Source: Rhodamnia argentea (Eukaryota; Streptophyta; Magnoliopsida; Myrtales; Myrtaceae). From it: a DNA stretch of 64,000 nt. This document shows positions 47,003-60,700 of the stretch, in pieces. The first letter of the stretch is position 1, and the number at the start of each line of letters is the position of its first letter. The stretch lies in the NCBI RefSeq assembly GCF_020921035.1, contig NC_063158.1:22802178-22866177 (forward strand). The letters are read 5' to 3'. A model generated the notes under the pieces. That model ran no database searches and was not told where the DNA came from. It saw nothing but the letters and a program-made list of their open reading frames with translations. The position numbers and the translations under genes are program-made.

Positions 47003-47167
47003 CTCTGCTCCCCGCAGATCACGCAGCTTCGAGGATCGACAAACAAGCTCTCTCTCTCCTCTCTCTCTCTCTCTCCGATGTTCTTCAAACACTCGACATC
47101 GGATCTCCGATCGCAGCGCAGTACTCTACTAAGTTTTTCATGCCACGACTAGGAAATCATCCCTCCG

Positions 47168-47749
47168 AGGATTAACGGAAAAATTACCACAAAAATTTTT
47201 TTTTTTCCCAAAACTAAACTTTTTTCTTTATTTTTTTTTCCAATTAAGTAACTATTTGTGTTTGAAAAAAAAATATATCTTTTTATATTTGTGCTAATTC
47301 AGTCAATACAAATCAATTTCGATCGATTGATTGAATGTTACCCGTCCTATGTAGTGCGGCCGGTGTTGACGTAAACAATTTCTAATAATATCATAATATT
47401 TTTTGAAATTTTCATCTATTTTTTTTTTACTCTTTTTTTTTCTTATTTATTTTTTCTATAATTATCGATGACGTTACCACCCACTTTAGAAGAAAAGAAA
47501 ATAATTAAAAAGAACAATCTTAAAATGTATTAAAATATTATTAAAAATTCTTAACGTCATTATTGGTTGTGCCAAGTAAGAAGATTGACGTCTATATTAA
47601 CGATTTTCCTCCAAAATTGATCGGATTGACTGAATTTGCGTAAATGCAAAATGTACTCAATTGGCACAAAAACAAAAAGAGTTTAGAACTAAAGTATCAC
47701 AATTGTAATGAATTTAAGATTTATTTTGATAATTTTCTCAAGGATTAAC
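47168..47749. mobile_element. Mutator-like long-TIR element with 9-bp target duplication
   Basis: A perfect 9-bp direct repeat, AGGATTAAC (47168-47176 and 47741-47749), flanks a 564-bp element. Its left end GGAAAAATTACC mirrors the right end (GATAATTTTCTCA). The inner arms match those of 24042-24761: AATTTCTAATAATATCATAA on the left against ATTAAAATATTATTAAAAAT on the right. The core is very short and GC-poor compared with its relatives. The 9-bp duplication points to Mutator-like transposition. It lies 165 bp upstream of the TRAPPC13 start codon, so close to its promoter. Confidence 0.75.
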
Positions 47750-48764
47750 ATGTTTCGATACGCCTATACAGCAAATGCGAAAATGACACTGGATTTTACA
47801 TTCTCGAACTTTACAGCACAATCAACAAAAAAGTACTTTTCAAATTACACGACTCGACACGATTGCAAAAAGTACGAAGTGCCAGCTACAAAGACCTCGA
47901 AGCAAATAACCTTGCTCGTTGAATTTAAAGGGAAAATAGAAATATGATTATGATTCTCTAGTCCTAACTTGCATGTTAATAAGAATAACGAACCCGTTGT
48001 AATTCAATTACGCAACTTATTAAATACGTATGATGCTCTATGGCCGACGCGGATTAGCACAAATTACAATCACAACCACACCGGCCAACACCAATTACCG
48101 GGATTTTATAGGTCGGCGCACCGCATTATTTGCCGCCTCTTTCCGGCATCCATTTGTCCCTGCCGAATCCAACAGGGACAGTAGACCAATTCTCGACAGA
48201 CTAAAAAAATCACAAAAACATAAACATAAGGAAGGGAATTGCCCTGTGATGTTTTTACATGTTGTAGCATGACAAATTAGGATACACTCGGGCCAGAAAA
48301 GAAAAATGCACATAAACAAGAAGATATAACCTTCTCAGCTGTACGAAATTTATTCCTTTACAACAGTGTTCCGGCATGTACTTGCAGCGCTATCAGGACT
48401 CTGGTAATTGCAAGGAACGCGGGAGTAGAAACAGATAGAAGGAACCGGCCAAATTACCGCCTTCAATGCACCACCATTTTCGTTGTCAAGGTCAAGAATC
48501 TTGGCTAGACCAAGTAGTTCTGCTGAACCATTAGGTACTGTACCAAGGTGTCTTATCATTAGGCCTTCCCCAAGGCTGTCTGGGTGCATCTCGACTTTCT
48601 CTTGGCGACACCAGAAGCCAACAACATTGCCCTCCTGAGAACCTTCCCGAAATCAACCTTTGGGGATGAACTTAACAAGATCTTCCACATGGAACGGATC
48701 AACAAATGAGAAGATAGGAGCTTCATTTATACAACAGAGGCAAAATGTAAGGAATAAGGGCCAT
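47750..48764. other. Intergenic region between TRAPPC13 and MED16
   Basis: The right half (about 48330-48764) is probably the MED16 3' UTR. The left half is AT-rich with several short open frames that I do not believe. No RNA gene or clear repeat was seen. Confidence 0.4.
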
Positions 48765-51700
48765 TTACATAACCCGGACCCAAGCTCCACCACAAATTGG
48801 ACATCCATGAACCCATCGGCTGATCCAATGAGTCTCCCGCTCATTTTGATTGGGTGGACTAGCGGAGCCCGGCGAAGCAAAAGCAGAAGTCTGCCTCAAG
48901 CATCTCATGCATTTATACCACATTCCATCCAGACCAGTTTTCCACACGGCTGTGATGACGTCCCTTCGAGATCCCATTATACCAAGATACGCACCCAAGC
49001 CCACCGAGGTATTCAATCCAAAAGCCGCATCTCTCTCTGACATCCTACGCTTCCTTGGCCATAAACTGAGGACCCCAGGATACGCATCAAAAGCTTCAAA
49101 AGAGCTTGAATCCGAAGTACTGTTGCTCGATTTCGGGTTATCCTCTGGACCTGCATCATCTGGATCGGACCAAGGACCACCATGCATATTGCGCCTGTAC
49201 CACTCTTCAGCAGGCGGATGAAGCTCCAATTCGCGAAGCAACAAACCAGCTGCATCCGCGCCTCTAGGCCGGGGCATACTCTAGATAGCCCACCAGATAG
49301 AAAAAGGTACAAAATACTTGAGTTGATACACTAAAACAGGAACTTCGGAACTTAAAACAAGAATGTGGCATGTAAAATAGAATCCTTAGTCTGTTTCTTT
49401 TCAACCCAGTCTAATTGCCCATAAATTGAGTAGAACAAAAATCCAAAACACATGATCAGTTTGAGCATGTAAACAGATGCATCTTTGCCCATACAACAAA
49501 CAAAAAACTACCAGCAAATTTGCCAACATGCAAACTGGATACTAGAACAATTTACGTGAAGAAATGAGAAAAATACATAGATTAAAGATAATACAGTAAG
49601 AGTAAATCCAGTAATACCTGCATATATGGACCCAGGGATGCTTCCACAACTTCAGGCAATACAGTGTAATTCCCATCTATGTAATGCAATCGAACCTGAA
49701 TGCCGCCGCTCCCAACCTGAGAAACTGGCAAAGGATGTGCTAGAGGAGCCGTTCGGAGACAAAGATCTCTAAGGATGAGAAAAAGGACCTTCACCTACAA
49801 GACAAAGATGTCAGAGTCTTCTACACAATATCCTTTCCTATTGCCAGGGTACAGAAAAAACATTGCATTATTCATCAATTAAAAACAGAACAACCAAACT
49901 GAGAGCTGCTGAAAGATGATTTTTACTTAAAAACAGAAGTCAAAAGCTCAAAGCAGGAAATTTATTGGAAGTTAAGACCCAAAAAACTAAGCCTAATCTC
50001 TACCTCTTCGAATGTGTATCCTTGGCCAGCATTACCCGACCCCAATCTTGACCTTCCAGCAGGACCTTCTTCCGCTGCCTTTGATCCGGTTGTCACCTGA
50101 CCAGCACGAGCTCCATGACCTTCATCTGACCTGGTGATGGATGATGCCGGCTTTGTGGAATTAGAATTCATTTCTTCGACCTTGCCAGGGCCACCAGGCT
50201 GTGGTTTTTGCCCATTTGAGTCGCTCATTCTCTGAGCAGTACCCGCAAAGCGAGGTAACTGGCTTCGCCGGAAGAAATAGCAGAAGAGAAGTAATTGGCA
50301 CAATCTGTGGAGGAAATGGCAGTCACCAATCAGTCTAACAGCTGGTGTTCCAGGAAACGTTCCTGTGTTGATACTGATTGGCATGAAGGATGATGGACCA
50401 CTTATGGGGGGAGCTGCACCGGAGGCTACTTCACTTGTGTTACTAATCTTGGCAATAGCTCCTTGTACCCAGGCATTTATCTGGGTGCTGCCAGAAGAGC
50501 TTGCAGTGCCACTTTGACCAGCTGAAGAAGAAAAGGAACACTAGAAAATATGAGAGGCTAATTAAGAAAAAACAATCTAAGTTTACAGAAGCATACCCCA
50601 TGAGCAGTATGAAATTTGCATGTTTCGCAATTCTAAAAGTATAAATAACACTACTCAGGCTATGAATTGAACTTACCAACGACATTTCCTACATGATTTA
50701 TTACCCAACTTTTATTCTTCGGATCAATCTATTAATGACTTAAGACAATCTGACTAAGATTACCCTATATCAGTCAATTAATACACTAAAAAACTTGGTT
50801 GAGGCTAAAGAAACTCATAAAGGCCAGACTAATCTACTACAACTTAATCAACTCTCGAAGGGAGATGGAGCCATTGTTCTTCTTCTTCTTCTTCCCTTTA
50901 TTAGTATGCAATTGATAAGAATATAGATGGCAACACTGATTGAGAAGTTTTGAGATAATGTCTGGTGAGATTTTAGTCAAGTCTCATGACATCATTGATC
51001 ATTACCTTGTCTATCAAGAGAGACGTGCGACAGAATTACTACTTCAACACACACAAACACAGGTGGAAGAATCACGTCCTGAGAATTTGCATTTTCCCAC
51101 TAAGGTAGAATTAAGTTTGAAGGTGAAATCTTAATTAATGGGCAATATGAACACCATCTTCTCAATTTGCAACATTAATTCCTAGTTTAGGTGGTCTATC
51201 GAATCTTTCTAAGAAATTCCAGAATTTGTAATTGATCCAAGCACTTATGCTTTGATTCAATATTTAACAACCATGGTAATATGAATGACTGTCAAAGTAA
51301 GGTCAAACTTCTGTATGACCTAGAATCTTTCATCAATCCATCGAAATTGGGGTCTCAAAGAACAGAAAGCTCATACTGGAAAATCCCCAATTTTACCAAA
51401 GTTAACTCTTGAAAAGCAGCAAATTGGTTACAAAGTGGAGTGCATGTACCTTGACTTGTCGTGGGAGATGCTGATGTTTGGTTTGGACTAGTGACCATGT
51501 TCCGGTTACTGCCAGTTCCTGCATTGACAGCATGACTGGCCAATGTGCGACAAAAACTAGCATAGCGCCGTAACCTTGTGATAAAATGTGAAGCCAGATC
51601 AAGAACTGCATCAACATAAGCCTGCAACACACCTTTGACAGTCAGAAACATGTATACCATGATATCTTTGTTGTAGTTGAAGCAAATTGCCGTAGTCTGG

Positions 51701-54700
51701 ATAGAAGAAAAGGTCAACACGATGGGGAGGAGACAGCTGGAGGGTACACAACAAATGCATTAATTAAAAGGAGATTGTATTAGATGGCATTTGAAAGTGA
51801 ATGCTAAAGAGAACTCTATGCAAGAGAATACCATAGCCCTTTATTTCACACATCCAATGACAATATTGTTATATTTCATACATAGAATCATTTGAAAGCC
51901 AAAAGACATCCGGGCAGCCATTTTTTACAGCAAAAGCTACCTTTCTTTATTTAAAAGCTGATTGTCCTAGATCTTTTGTAAATGAATTTCACCCTCACAT
52001 TGCCCATAATGGATTCAGTTTAGACGCTAGACATAAAGATGGTCATCAAAATAAAGGCCTCAAGCAATGGAAAAACAAAGCCAGAAGATCTGCACTTCCA
52101 TATGACAACAAGGAAATCTAATATAAAAAACCAAAATGAAGGTGAAAGGACCTGTATACTAGGGACAAGTGCCGGGTCAACAGCCAGAGCTTCAGGATCG
52201 ATTCCAGCAAACATTTCACTAGATGCCTGCCATGGCTCAGGTACTAAGGCTGAAGGATTCACCAAAGCAGACTCAATACCCTTCCCCAGCATATCTAGCA
52301 ACAACCTAGCTTGCATATCTAGTACCATTGCCCTGACCTCTTGAGCATTTGTACCTTCCAAAAGCCGGCATTTTATACGGTCAAGACTCTGCATGTGAAG
52401 GAGAAGTTCTGTTAACCAGGAGGGATGACAATCTTTCAGCAACTCATCGTACATAGATGATACAAAGCAAATGGCAGTGTCAGCTTAACAATGCCTCGCT
52501 CTCACAAGTATGAGAAACACAGCAACCAAAAATACCAAAAAGAAACTTCACTTTGCAAACAGCTCAAAGTACGAGGAATTTGTTTCCCTCTCTCGATTTG
52601 GGCTAGCATTTTTAATGGGAACATCTACTGTCATTGTCATTTCCTACAACAAAAACCTACAAGCATGTTATAATCATCAGGAACAGTTAACAAAACCACT
52701 ATTCAGAATAGCACCATATAGAGGTGGCCACGGGCTGGTTTGGGCCCAGAACCGGCCCGTTGACCAACCGAAATTGGCGGTTCCGAGCCAGTTCCAACCT
52801 GCCAATTAGCCGTTGGGCTATCTTAAAAAAAAAAGGGGGAAGGGAAGAGCCAACGGCCCAATTTATCCAACGGTCAAATGCAATGCAACGGACGGATGCT
52901 TTTTTTTTCCTTAATTTATTAAAACTATCTTAAATCTCTATAAATATCCCTCCTCCCTTTCATTTTTTCTCACAAATTCTCTCAATTCTCTCAATCCGCT
53001 CAATTCTCTCAATCCCGACTCAATTCTCTCAATTTTCTGAGCCCACTTTCTACTCCATTCTCTAAAAAAAAAGGGCAAGTGGAAGCAAATTTAGTGACGG
53101 GGGAAAGAGCGCGATGCGGATGGGGAATCCGATTATCCTCATCCTCATGAATATGATTCTCGTGAATTAATGTTGGGTAGACGAGTGTGATAATATCAAC
53201 GTTATTCCCAACGTCAAACACGTCCCAACGCAAGAAAATCTTCATCCTTCTACCGGTATCGAAGAAACGTTAACAACAAAGGAGTAGGAACGGGAGGGTA
53301 CATCCAACATATGGAAACACTTCACGAAGGAACATTTAGGTGAAAACAAGTATTAGGTAAAATGTAAATATTATGAGAACATACGGTTTTATAATAGGAG
53401 GCGGCTATGGAACATTTAAACAAGATTCGAGGTCAAAACATGCAACGCAAACGGGGATCAACACCAATCAACAACAAATTTTCGGGTATGCCAATCCTAA
53501 CACTTTTCCTTTATTTCGTTATAATGAAAAAGTTTATAAAGAAGCATTAGCTCAATATGCTGCCATTGATCGTTTACCGATTAATATTAGTGAAAATTTT
53601 GGTTTTAATTTTTTTTATAAACATTGCATATACTCTACAAGCAAAAACCCGTTCCGAGAAATACTCTTAAATGGAAAATTTTTTAGCTTTATAAAAAAGG
53701 AAAAAAAAATTTGAAAAACTTTTTACCAATTTCAATGGACGTACGCATATAGGTAGCAACATTTGGAGTGATCCTGGGCAAACTCATTTTTATATGAGTA
53801 TCACATGTTATTCGATAGGTGACAATTGGAACGTTAAAAAAAGAGTCATTGCATTTCGAGTTTTTGATGATACGAATACGGCCAATAATATTTATAAAGT
53901 AATTAGGCAAGTTTTAGAAGAATATAATTTGATTAATAAAATTTTTTCAATTGGTTTTGATAATGCCACAGCAAATACCGCTTCCATTCCCTATTTAGAA
54001 AAGATATGTAAACCGCTTTTGGTGGACAATTTTTTCACATTAAATGTGCTTGCCATATTTTAAATTTATGCGAACAAGATGATTTACGAACTCTTGATAC
54101 TTTTCTCAGCCCAATAAAGAAAGCAATTCAATTTTTATGGACACATCCTCAAATTATGAAAGAAAGGGATAGATTTTGTAAAGCAAATAGAACAACACCA
54201 AAAAAATTTCCAAAAGATGTTTTTACTCGTTGGAATTCTACCTATAAGTTACTTAATCAATATTTTACTTATAATTATTTATTATGTATGTTTATTTCGA
54301 ATAATGTTTCCAAAATTAATTTATTCTCACAAGATTGGGATATTTGCAAAAAAAAATAGATTTTTTAGAAGTTTTTAACGAAGTTTCTCTGGTGTTTATT
54401 ATCTTACCACGCATTTATTTTTAATAGAGTGTTAATATTGCTAGTGTTTTTGAAGAATATGAAAAAGATGATCAATTAGCTCCGACTATTATAACAATGC
54501 AAGGAAAATGGCTACTTTATTATATCGAAATTCCTCTTATTTATTTGGTTGCTTTTATTTTCGATCCATGTGTAAAATTAGATGGTTTAGGTGATTATCT
54601 GAATATGATTGTTTACATTTAAATGAAACATTAAATTTTAGAATTATACAAGCAGCGGTTAAAGACACAATTGTAGAATAGTATAGTGAATTTTTTAGTA

Positions 54701-57700
54701 CATATGATTTAGGTAATAGTGGACCTTCCCAATCTAGTGACGTACAAAGCGGGAAGAGTAGTAGAATTAATAGAGGGTACAAAATGCTGATAAGTCCGCA
54801 AAAAAGACAAAATGGAGCAACGGGTAATATTTCGAAAATAGACATTTAACCATTTCTCTTGAGATTGGTGAATCCGAAGGCACAGATTTTCCAATTCTAG
54901 AGTGGTGGAGGAGTCATTCAACTCAATTCCCAACCCTCGTTCTCATTGCAAGACAGAGATTAGCAACCCTTTGTTCAACGATTGCGATTGAATAAGCATT
55001 TAGTGCTGAAGAATTAATTTTGGATGACCGACGTTCAAGATTACATCCATATTTGGTGGAGGCTCAAGTTTGTCTCGATGATTGGACAAAGGCTCAATTT
55101 CGATAATAAGAAATGGATCGCAACGCGTAAGTCGAATTCTTCGATGATAATGATGGAAATACTACTGCCATGACTACCGGAATAGGTAGCGACGATTGAC
55201 GAGGAGGTAAGTTTGAGTTATCAAAGGTAAAAGAACTACATGAGCCTTAATTCTTCTATCTCCAAAAAGATATGTAGGTGCTTAATGATAATTCATTAAG
55301 TTCAAGCCCTTTCCCCCTCCCTTCCCCTACCCCTCCAAAATTTGATTATAATGTACAATTTGATGATAATTTATATTTAATAATTTTTTTTATTTCATAA
55401 TTTATTATTTAAAAATTAAATATAAAAATCGAAACCAGAACCTGCCCGGAACCGCTGGTTCCGGTTCAAGGGTGGCCACAAACCGGAACCGCCGCTTCAT
55501 GAACCGGAACCGGCCGGTTCCGAACCGTGGCCACCTCTAGTACCACACCTTAACAACAAATAAGGAAAGTGAAAACCAGCATTGTCACTTAAAACTCCAA
55601 AATATTCCCCGGATAAGTCTCTCCATATTTCATTTGTGCAAACTCCAGTACTGTTTTCGGGCATACAACCAAGCAGTTTTAATGCTTAGCAAGTAAGATT
55701 TGCCTCTATATCAAAAGCTAAACCTTCTGACTTCATGTCATCATCACCCATAGTCGAGCAATATAGCAGCATTTGCTCAGAACAAGACAAACATGCTTTG
55801 ATGGTTTACAATTTTGTCCTCAAACCAGACTATGTTATGGGAACCAGGGAACAAACAGTTTAGTAATACTAGAAACTTATGCACCCTAGTCCATGTCACA
55901 TGAAGCCAAAATAACATCATCTAACCTGTCTACTTTAATTCTAAAGACTGCAACATCAGTATGCAATTAGTCCAACTTACAGGTCCATACTGTTGCCTGT
56001 GATGAGTCGAAGGAAGAGAATGGAAATCAGCATCCAAAACCGCAATGACACTATTGAGGGAAACTGAGAAAACAGGAAGGAAGGTATTTATTATCAAGCA
56101 AGGAGACATACTAGTCCAAACATATTTTGCAAAGAATATAAAGTATAGAATGAAACTACAAGGTTGGTATAGCAATGCAGTGTTAATGTATCATCACCAT
56201 GCCATTTCATATTCTTTCCAGCCCTTCCCATCTGATAGAAAAGGATCCCATGAGACTCCTATGGGAGGCAGTAGTGGGGAATTAAAACCGAGATGATACA
56301 AATTGGTTTGAAAGGAAACAAAGTCTTCTTGAGTGAATTTGTCGTGTTCTGGTTGGATTGGATTGGTTGACTGTTTGACAGATTCCCGGTTCAAATAAAA
56401 TAGTCATCTCCACCAATCGAGATCCTACAGTTAAAGGGAGCAAAATGCAAAGTATTGTTTTTCTTCAACATAGTTGACTGAAGATTATATTTTCATGTTT
56501 GACATTACCTAGGTAATGCCTAAGAGTGATTAAGACTGCATAGGCAAAATAGTTAGAGATCCAGGGTTCACATCACCACTACTTTTGTAGTTCAGAAGAA
56601 TCAAACCCAAATTGACTCCTAAGGAAGGTAGCAGTAACTAGAAGTTACTGTCAAATGACAATCCAAAGATCTAAATTACCAAGGTTGGTCGATTGCAACC
56701 ATCATTATTTTGGGATCAAATTGCTTTGGTTCTACCCATATAGGCTAAAACATATTAGTATATCCCAAATAATACACATGCTTGCTCCCTTGCAATAGAA
56801 AAGAAGGCAAAGGGAGCAATAGTGATATCCAGAAAATATCTAGCTAAGAAATCTTCACCAAGAAGCTATCAAGTATTGAGACTTCTTCTCAAGTGAGACA
56901 TTTCGTCATCGTTAGCAGGTTTTAATCATATGACCAAACCTATTTAGAGAGATAAGATTTGGTTGTTGTAATATCATCAAAATGGGCTATAACATTTTCA
57001 GAGTAGTTTCAATGCTTACCAATCTCGCACTCGGCAGCACTCTGCGTGCACCCAACAGCATCCCACCAATCAACACCAACCATAAGACTCCACCAAAACC
57101 TGCATGGAAATACAACAGATTCCATCATGCTAAACATTGTCATGCCCAAAATCCAGATCAAGATCCTCAAAGGATCTAGCAATAAGTAACTGTTGGACAC
57201 ACTGGAAACTATTACTGAGAAATACTAGACCAACCTCTCAGCAATTGGACGTTCCCAGGTGGATGAGTTAGCCTTTACTTGACTACTAGGAAGAGCAGGA
57301 GGAAGGACACGAATAATCTTCAGCATGGTTTGGTCCTTCTTGCTGTCGTGCCAAACAGAAGCTGAGCAGCAGCTTGTGGAAGAGAAGGCAGGAGCAGCAA
57401 TTGCAGAGCCAACATTAATCTGGTAATTATCAACAGCTGCAAAATTTGGCCCTGAAAAAATGTGGACCCCACCTCGTAGAAAAGCAATAGCGATCTCTCC
57501 ACCATGTGCAGAATAGACAATTCGAGCAAGTGTTCTGACATCACTTGGCAAGTCAAAGGGATCAAAAGAGACCCTTTTCGCCCTCTCAGCGCCAGAATCA
57601 GATGTCTTCACACCATCAGAGGTAGGTCCTGTGGCAAGTGATTGATGGGATTTGAAATCACTTGTTGGTGGTATGCTTGTGTCAACTTTTGATTGCCAAA

Positions 57701-60700
57701 CTGTTTGCATGGGTGCCTGCCCACCAAAACTAGAACTAGGGTTACCAAAGATTTGATGGATAACAACAGGCTGAAGAGATGATTCCCAGCGTTGTACTCT
57801 CCATCCTGTAATTGAAGGACCCTCATCCGGATCATAAGGGGACATGTACTGCCCTGCAAAATGAAGTATCAGTGATTGGTAAATTCCTACTCAGGGCCCA
57901 CTGACAAATAATTCATCCTAACCAGAAAGAAAAAAAATTGTAAAATACAACAATAGCGGCACGAAAGAGAGCACAAAAAGTTACCCTCAACTATAACAAT
58001 AGCTATAACAGAGCCGCCGCACGTAGGATCAAACGCAACAGCTGTAACACCCGAACCCCATGTGGTGGTCGCTGCTGATTGCGCTGCAGCTTCAGGACTC
58101 ACATAAGCAGAAAAGTTTGAAACAGGTGAACAATGCAGAGATACTGCATCATTTAGATCTTGATCCGTCTGCCTTTTGCCTTGCTTCGCCTCAGACAATA
58201 AGTACTCCTGCCAACTGAACAAATAAGCAGCCAAAGGAGCAAAGCCAGCCCAATTGGGTGGATTGACCGAAGGTGGGACCCCAGTTGTTGCACTAGCCTT
58301 TGGAGTTGCTTGAAATCCATTTCCAGGACCAGGAGTGACCTCCCACACAACAACGGTTGAAGGGTTTACTATTGGAACGCCTGCAACATGCATCGCACCA
58401 CTATCTGTTATGATTGCATCAGCAGCCATGATCCCACTGGGACCAGCACCCAAGAGTCCTTTACTTGTGTGAAACCACTTTGGCGCAACACCACTCTGAC
58501 TTGGAGGCCACTGGGACCAGTTTAACTGAACAGATCCAGATGAAAAAACGGAACATACGCAGAGAAAATTGGGCCATCTAGCTGCAACAAGTTCATTTAT
58601 CACATATCCAGAACTCAAATTAGAGAGTAAAGAAATTTGCAGGTCATCATATTCACAATGTCATAAATCTCTATTCGAAAGTAGAGGTCATACCAATGCT
58701 TCCTTCATGGTTCACTATGGACTATCTACATTTTTACTAATCAAATTTATATAACACCCAATGAAGTTATTAGAAGGCATAAATCAGAAAGCTTCAAATA
58801 CAGATTATATTCCTACTATCATCTCTCTCAATCATTAATCTATAACAATACACTCCATTATCCAGTGTTCATTCTTTTGCAAAATACCATTGTGAATTAC
58901 ACAGCCAGCACACAGACCTATACTGGATTTATTGGTCAAGTGCGTGAATTAAATCAAAATGCGAAGACAATGTTCACCATTCTAATGGGTCAATTGATAA
59001 ATATAATAGGCAAGATAAAAAGAGAGTTAAATGCCAAATTTCTACCTCAAAAGTTACCCTATCAGGGGGATTCCTAGGTTTACTCTCATCCAAAAGTCAA
59101 TCCGAGCTGAATCCATGTAATATTATTACTTCATTCTTCTCAAATTTTTGAAGGTCTAAGAGAAAAATACTTGCCAGAAGCATAAAAAGGGATGATGCCA
59201 TAAGTAAGCTCACCATGACAATAAACGTACCTGAAGTTTGTGACTGCTGGGAAAGGAATTTTTCCTCAAAAGTTGACTTCGAATTAGCGAGAGTACTAGA
59301 TTTAGAGGAAAGCCACCTATACTGATTTTAAAACAAACAAACCAACAAATAGTGTTCAGAAGACCGATAATACAAACCAACCTAACCATAGCTGATGGTA
59401 AAAACCAATATAGTAACATGCAAGAGGGTGACACGGAACCATGGTTGACCCAAAAAAAAAAAAAAAAAAGAACTAGATTACTGTAAAGAGTAATGAAAAA
59501 CTGGAGTAGGGAACAGACATCACTTGTAGTTCATTTTCCATCAGGAAATGGCTTACTGGACCAGCAATACATCCTAAAGCCTTAATTCTTAGAAAAGCAT
59601 CCCAGATTAGAAGATATGCAAGGGCATGAAGCTACATGACGCCAGACCTTTATGAAATTTTAAGAATTCTACACATAATCAATTACACAGGACACATCGA
59701 TAAGAAGGCTATTAGTAAGTTTATAAAGAGAGAGACAAGGTGTCAAACATATATCTTTGCTCATACCAGATAATAATACAGATTCCTCCATTCATCCTTT
59801 AATAAGCTAAATCAATCAATCATCAGTTGAGAATTATACAACAAAATTTAAACCAAAATTAAAGCAGAAGCACCAAAATAACATACCGGAGACACCCCAG
59901 ATAACCACTTTGTAACAACAGCAATATCCTGCCGCCATTGATGCTCACATTGCCAGCAGCTAGCATCCTTTACCAGATTAGCTGGCCCCTGAAAGAAAGA
60001 AATACACTGTAATTAGTGTAGTCAAACATAATGAAAAAATTCAATGATGTAGCCCATCTCGTAAGATGGAGAAATAAGTTTATTGGCAAGATCCGTGGAA
60101 AAAGGCCTTGAGTGTATGAAGAAAACAAAATCCAGAAGGCTTGCTTACTTGAGATGGTTGAGTCCAGATAGTGACACTCCCATGAAAATTAGCTATTAGT
60201 AATGCTCGAGGGCATGAGCTCGGGGACCATTCAATAAATTGAACAGAATCTCTAGGAGAATCTGCAGAAAAATTCAAAGTAAGTACTTGTAATTCATATT
60301 ATTTGGGCAGATCCTTGAAGAGAAGGGAAGATATATCACCCGTCAACAAATAACAGATTAGGACTACAACGACAAAGCTGAATGGAAACAAAGCACGAAA
60401 AGAGTACTACTCACCCCAGTGTTCTGGGGTAAGGATAGACATTAATGGTCAGTCTGTGCAATACAAAACAAAAGGAGATATCTCTGTATCATCCGAAAAG
60501 GGGGCAAACTAATCAAGCCATCAGGGTAGCAAGGCCCAACTTATCCTCAAGAACTTAAGTAAATAAACTTTTGAATACAGAATATAAGATCCTTTTTGTA
60601 AGCAACAATGGAAACATGATCATTGACTAGGCAAATAGTTCACTTTTCTCATGAAACCTTTAAGACCGAAGAACTCATATAGCAACTACACCCAGCACCA

